Shown piece after piece: positions 30,901 to 31,042 of a stretch of DNA of 31,042 nt. The first letter of the stretch is position 1. Each line of letters starts with the position of its first letter. Source of the stretch: a virus; the IMG/VR virus record IMGVR_UViG_3300009605_000075, positions 1 to 31,042 of that record, one strand, 5' to 3'. The position numbers and the translations under genes were made by a program. A model generated the notes under the pieces. That model ran no database searches and was not told where the DNA came from. It was given only the letters and a program-made list of their open reading frames with translations.

Positions 30901-31042
30901 AGCCACAAAGCCTGCTGCACCACCTATGGTGAAGTTATCGAGAGCATCTTCCCCGTAATCATGGTCGGGGTTATAAATCTTTTGCTCCCCCAAGTCCTGC
31001 ATTAAGCCAGCGATCACTTCCTGTACGCCTTCTTTCCCCGCA
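21928..31042 (-). CDS. giant polyvalent virion-type protein, N-terminus outside window
   Basis: Visible frame of at least 3,037 codons; the 5' end is off the right edge, since the frame stays open past a GTG at 31017 (residue 1 below). In order: low-complexity N-terminal part with repeated basic/acidic modules; a zincin motif HETVH (665-669) with downstream EEAIADMIRD; a Tat-like RRRFIKMLGVGMG (about 1064); a second zincin HESLH (1222-1226) followed by DSQEEFFVRAL; a helical module (about 1490-1685, WYDQFAKG ... VTPNQMQAALWF); further unknown modules; and a long C-terminal region (about 2390-2960, NITGVPAKVLREMVTRDPGFM ... AIPFLNARIQG ... PIKIPVPF-type) that I recognise as large polyvalent protein-associated domain 38 (LPD38). 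One hydrophobic segment near 2700 (LSLLALTAAYWTMV). Such proteins are carried in the virion and ejected with DNA. Confidence 0.85.
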   Translation of the reverse strand, partial: AGKEGVQEVIAGLMQDLGEQKIYNPDHDYGEDALDNFTIGGAAGFVADLALAGVGARRTRTFSDSQLEKERADRADREEANTARRAQYDRPPVTTAEPTTPIDTSTIPPETDDMVVYGKTLARTIGPDFPSATSFDVEEITVDLTPEELAAETPNYGPNAGQPMATTKTVFRVRDSEGVSYGVPLPTQGEAAVVAGELNSQLVDQAARNATSTVIVTSAEDYDIPTETTLGIYGDSIINPRANEVTTDALNMAAETTIDKGFDETLSADQAMNKQMGRVATEAELVQKLTAAQRANRKRLAQGLPETNTFSIEEAKDVLGKDFGKLGDIGTGATLETETYEATTTKPRGTRKGRPIVVSSAGEVIDTYEIRGKVRRDGTFPMKKRRIKTPEQAVTIAERLNSKRDSAVDELVFKNIEIGKDRIKTLLERKGITNELNSPAIRTMAKAFVGKESIEDMDSGEMKYLYQKIRKLPVLHTKQGLPNFQVPSYTTSQFKSAEAYINEGEGAGGRGRTGELDADLVAEAANIDPADPRRVQKVERIVKDLRESGRITDDVLEKPLELPPAATAPTHIPGVQYDQAELRADLEALARKELDRIGLDKTKISIVEALYHFNRDSEGNLVFLPKEVGKETQGYYKAGLNEIFFGIDKLVSMKEKGATPDEIWEEIKDLLNHETVHAMRELDLWTADEWALLERTAGRTKVPKSSPLYRGENETFLERAAVLYPDLADKPTAVMEEAIADMIRDGRRIGGKPRTLINRIRTFFESMMNFLRGSGFRNFNGLIEAIESGEIGAREVGPIRTLRETRKKQRTLEVQALDPDWRPTAKMADAPPEVVEEEVSEARRGRGKTAEEIAEQGGPLSTKLSLAQIGRALENEDYVRDIEIDTVEEARRAVINGEAGSDPGYIVDTDTGITVVGLGSLERFTRKNRPFQKTFKEGTRLGTLRDWLGYGGDAEGRLRPPVIEEEEVSEVRRGRATADSNLEQRDFWVPRIAELQAPDQYPALLERALHGTDLVENPLSLLEMLALKTDGGYGSDRRRFYRRGFREIGVIDRELQRQVGRIEEDIEEVETRGRRRFIKMLGVGMGSAATIATYQRAAYTQAQEAELGRAKPVSPEILKTPLTDSQMTLLEAGESRIMPGTPHDPVVEDDPDGTRGAQALRAAIEDIAANGPEEVRALAADIASFLPSTGIRLVLQRKDMTWAGSMTAFEVPGTLALYGKAGMDIDTLLHESLHANVMVRYQSLTEASFNRAFMEENELLTQEAAEAIDQFKNVWEEFRPIARRAMGGMDKNALFNALEKATDSQEEFFVRALTSGELQQWMSQQVYRGRTLYERFADWVKYYLLGGSSGTKPSWLDAALAASGDVMISFEKSPPNFAVVRALNEDYAARTAAASEEEDVSEVRRAPPSKEVRVPRPEEKLPVLPMGEVERALAALLERTGGNPTSAQLAKVPGAPTRRPRPTPNKAGKKIPDMRRDGNVRPTPLAELRQMAETGLREGVDDLQWYDQFAKGLTEIVGAANIEEASVIFGITSAQNPVADNLQDTLHIMAIAREVDPVADTAAFIKAVQERKKPGDRGMMISLPQIERIAKMYTTGLVGGGLKTTTYMQLIQDRQNNVFNPFSVHDIHMARVFGWRRKDADKETGKLTDSAQIPTDRAYRYAQYLTSYLADEFGVTPNQMQAALWFYGKKNLMTKEPGKSAGSGTWKAASSAAAPQIKVIEEQVKEGLFDKDTPLTPALEKGVRPRNTTKVKTHPYTNYLQIEELTELAKRRAPLVLASAQPGNERDYGFPATVTLEDMIVFNDGAVDVITDEDGQIPFIRKMGIPHTVETAVGSYEGVEPNIQIALLNATPEQAEFIGIVLGDGLLQDGVAIERPTYGVEDGQLGMAVTKADGSKFSQEEIMAVAAKANPENDWDGLNFTLGENGTVLRFIDGRTMTDTVAPYTEEMREEFADQVLNSFDQSVEYVYNSYRQQGKYRGHKSYRRVLTEIEGDRTGPTGPSGLLRLINSTLYEPFWDYYLQEAERIGFTPKNLKRPVRRKLIPPPIVRPPPTPIPEAKVEEALEANLKDVEDSPAGSVPPYSVKASPDAQTVGRNPDLGAKLSEDEDFLYSRNNTPELAPDIQETMDKYIDEKEEKRSYVEVFTQFRVGEWWGKLLTKTRQGVVDKHTRKMTVTADREAQTLDKEGVQMLGDTAYRYAQVMADRADAFSSAAMNHGQAEYKNGTFQVKDFMYKGNKVDGMVEVQSILMPSPQGKGGNIHGDLEAPAKFYAVAIRSKQIIEEDKNKPPKQRRNTPIPPDEIDAALLKAEAAADSFINPESGESYIREWYDMYQAYNEHVIEFMKDTGLISEEQGNIWRDNAVYYPFYREARGELEEMGNEDIDFINMFSNMDSVPDSLTSEQRELTLKKLKGSKRKMDVPLLDSVVRNYTTAIEMGMKNVADQRLIRDLVYLGQAREIPLNKKLTASVAQSVYNIRVAGKRRRFIIDDPLLFEAMKTMPESGPIALINNITGVPAKVLREMVTRDPGFMVVNMLRDSLSAYTTSGADFTPVVSTFKNFVGDITNMEKLGIVTGYDKLYDRGNLSDFLKKEARRRGVDYSGAGSKIFNQTFQRAWDMLGEGTTRSDAATRKAVYDDTLARTGNQAEAIYQAIEILNFGRRGNNQLMRMITTAIPFLNARIQGLDVFYRAARGRYSANTEASKAQIQKRFFLRGLSLLALTAAYWTMVSDTEDYEEADDYEKDNNWLIPNPFGPTIKIPVPFEVGLLFKTIPEKMLDTAFGDTTRRELKGTIQRGVGTTLEFNPLGGVQLIAPIVEAALNHNFYTGRPVVPFYIDQQFEEGLQARFNTSEFASMIGKALNMSPMKIQHVLEGYAGTIGIYGLDLLDHIMRTEAFVGDQSKKMPSMTLSTAPVLKRFFALPEGRGLVEDFYELNEEVRKVVSTLGSLDQDGRSEELLRYMVGRQHLIDLGGELDETSRWLAKRRNERDGIMKMNIPASEKREYIDRLDAAINDHLALMPLIKELADLPAFEAGPLSPVYRD

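Noticed and set aside
1-31042. CRISPR array, integrase or transposase
   Set aside because: No regularly spaced direct repeats of CRISPR type, no tyrosine or serine recombinase motif and no transposase with terminal inverted repeats was seen.

Overview
The window reads as part of a tailed double-stranded DNA phage genome, most likely short-tailed (podovirus-like) and infecting a Gram-negative, probably proteobacterial, host. The evidence is a packaging and portal block, a T7-gp4-type primase-helicase, a lambda-nin-like recombination set, an SSB ending in the bacterial DDIPF tail, a very large polyvalent virion-type protein, and no integrase, repressor or ribosomal gene. No tRNA or CRISPR array was found. 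Host and habitat are inference; the gene types are read from sequence.

Layout. (1) 1-6666, minus strand, is a late block in the order small terminase, large terminase, 52-aa ORF, 248-aa ORF, a repeat-bearing basic protein, a very basic 142-aa protein and a portal that runs off the left edge. Most are coupled by ATGA or TAGTG overlaps. terS and terL are separated by an unusual 514-bp AT-rich then G-rich gap full of short repeats. (2) 6843-13742, plus strand, is an early block of about 20 small, mostly unrecognised genes. Many share a start-site cassette (CAACCA then GGA before ATG). Three intergenic spacers carry a hairpin with covariation, and a perfect Fur-box-like 7-1-7 dyad precedes the first well-supported gene. 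(3) 13743-13930 is a convergent spacer rich in nested and competing stems. (4) 13931-17130, minus strand: RusA resolvase, 85-aa ORF, primase-helicase, 134-aa ORF, and a staphylococcal-nuclease-like protein with no normal start codon. (5) 17124-17259 is a divergent promoter region. (6) 17260-21950, plus strand, is a tightly overlapping recombination operon: Cas4/RecB-like nuclease, Sak3-type annealing protein, SSB, YbcO-like HNH protein, NinB/Orf-like protein and a cytosine-methyltransferase-like protein. (7) 21928 to the right edge, minus strand, is one open frame of more than 3,030 codons. It has two HExxH metallopeptidase-type motifs, several other modules and a C-terminal LPD38-like region.

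How it fits together. The early block probably remodels the host. Regions 4 and 6 together supply replication and recombination: primase-helicase, SSB, annealing protein, end-processing nuclease, resolvase and junction factors. The late leftward block packages DNA. If the genome map is circular, the leftward late transcript that leaves at base 1 would re-enter at the right edge, making the giant protein the last late gene. That is consistent with a protein packaged in the capsid and ejected with the DNA.

Most interesting: the modular giant protein with repeated acidic-VSE-RR linkers that look like processing sites, the Fur-like operator, the covarying hairpin family, the shared translation-start cassette, and the nuclease that appears to start at ATC.
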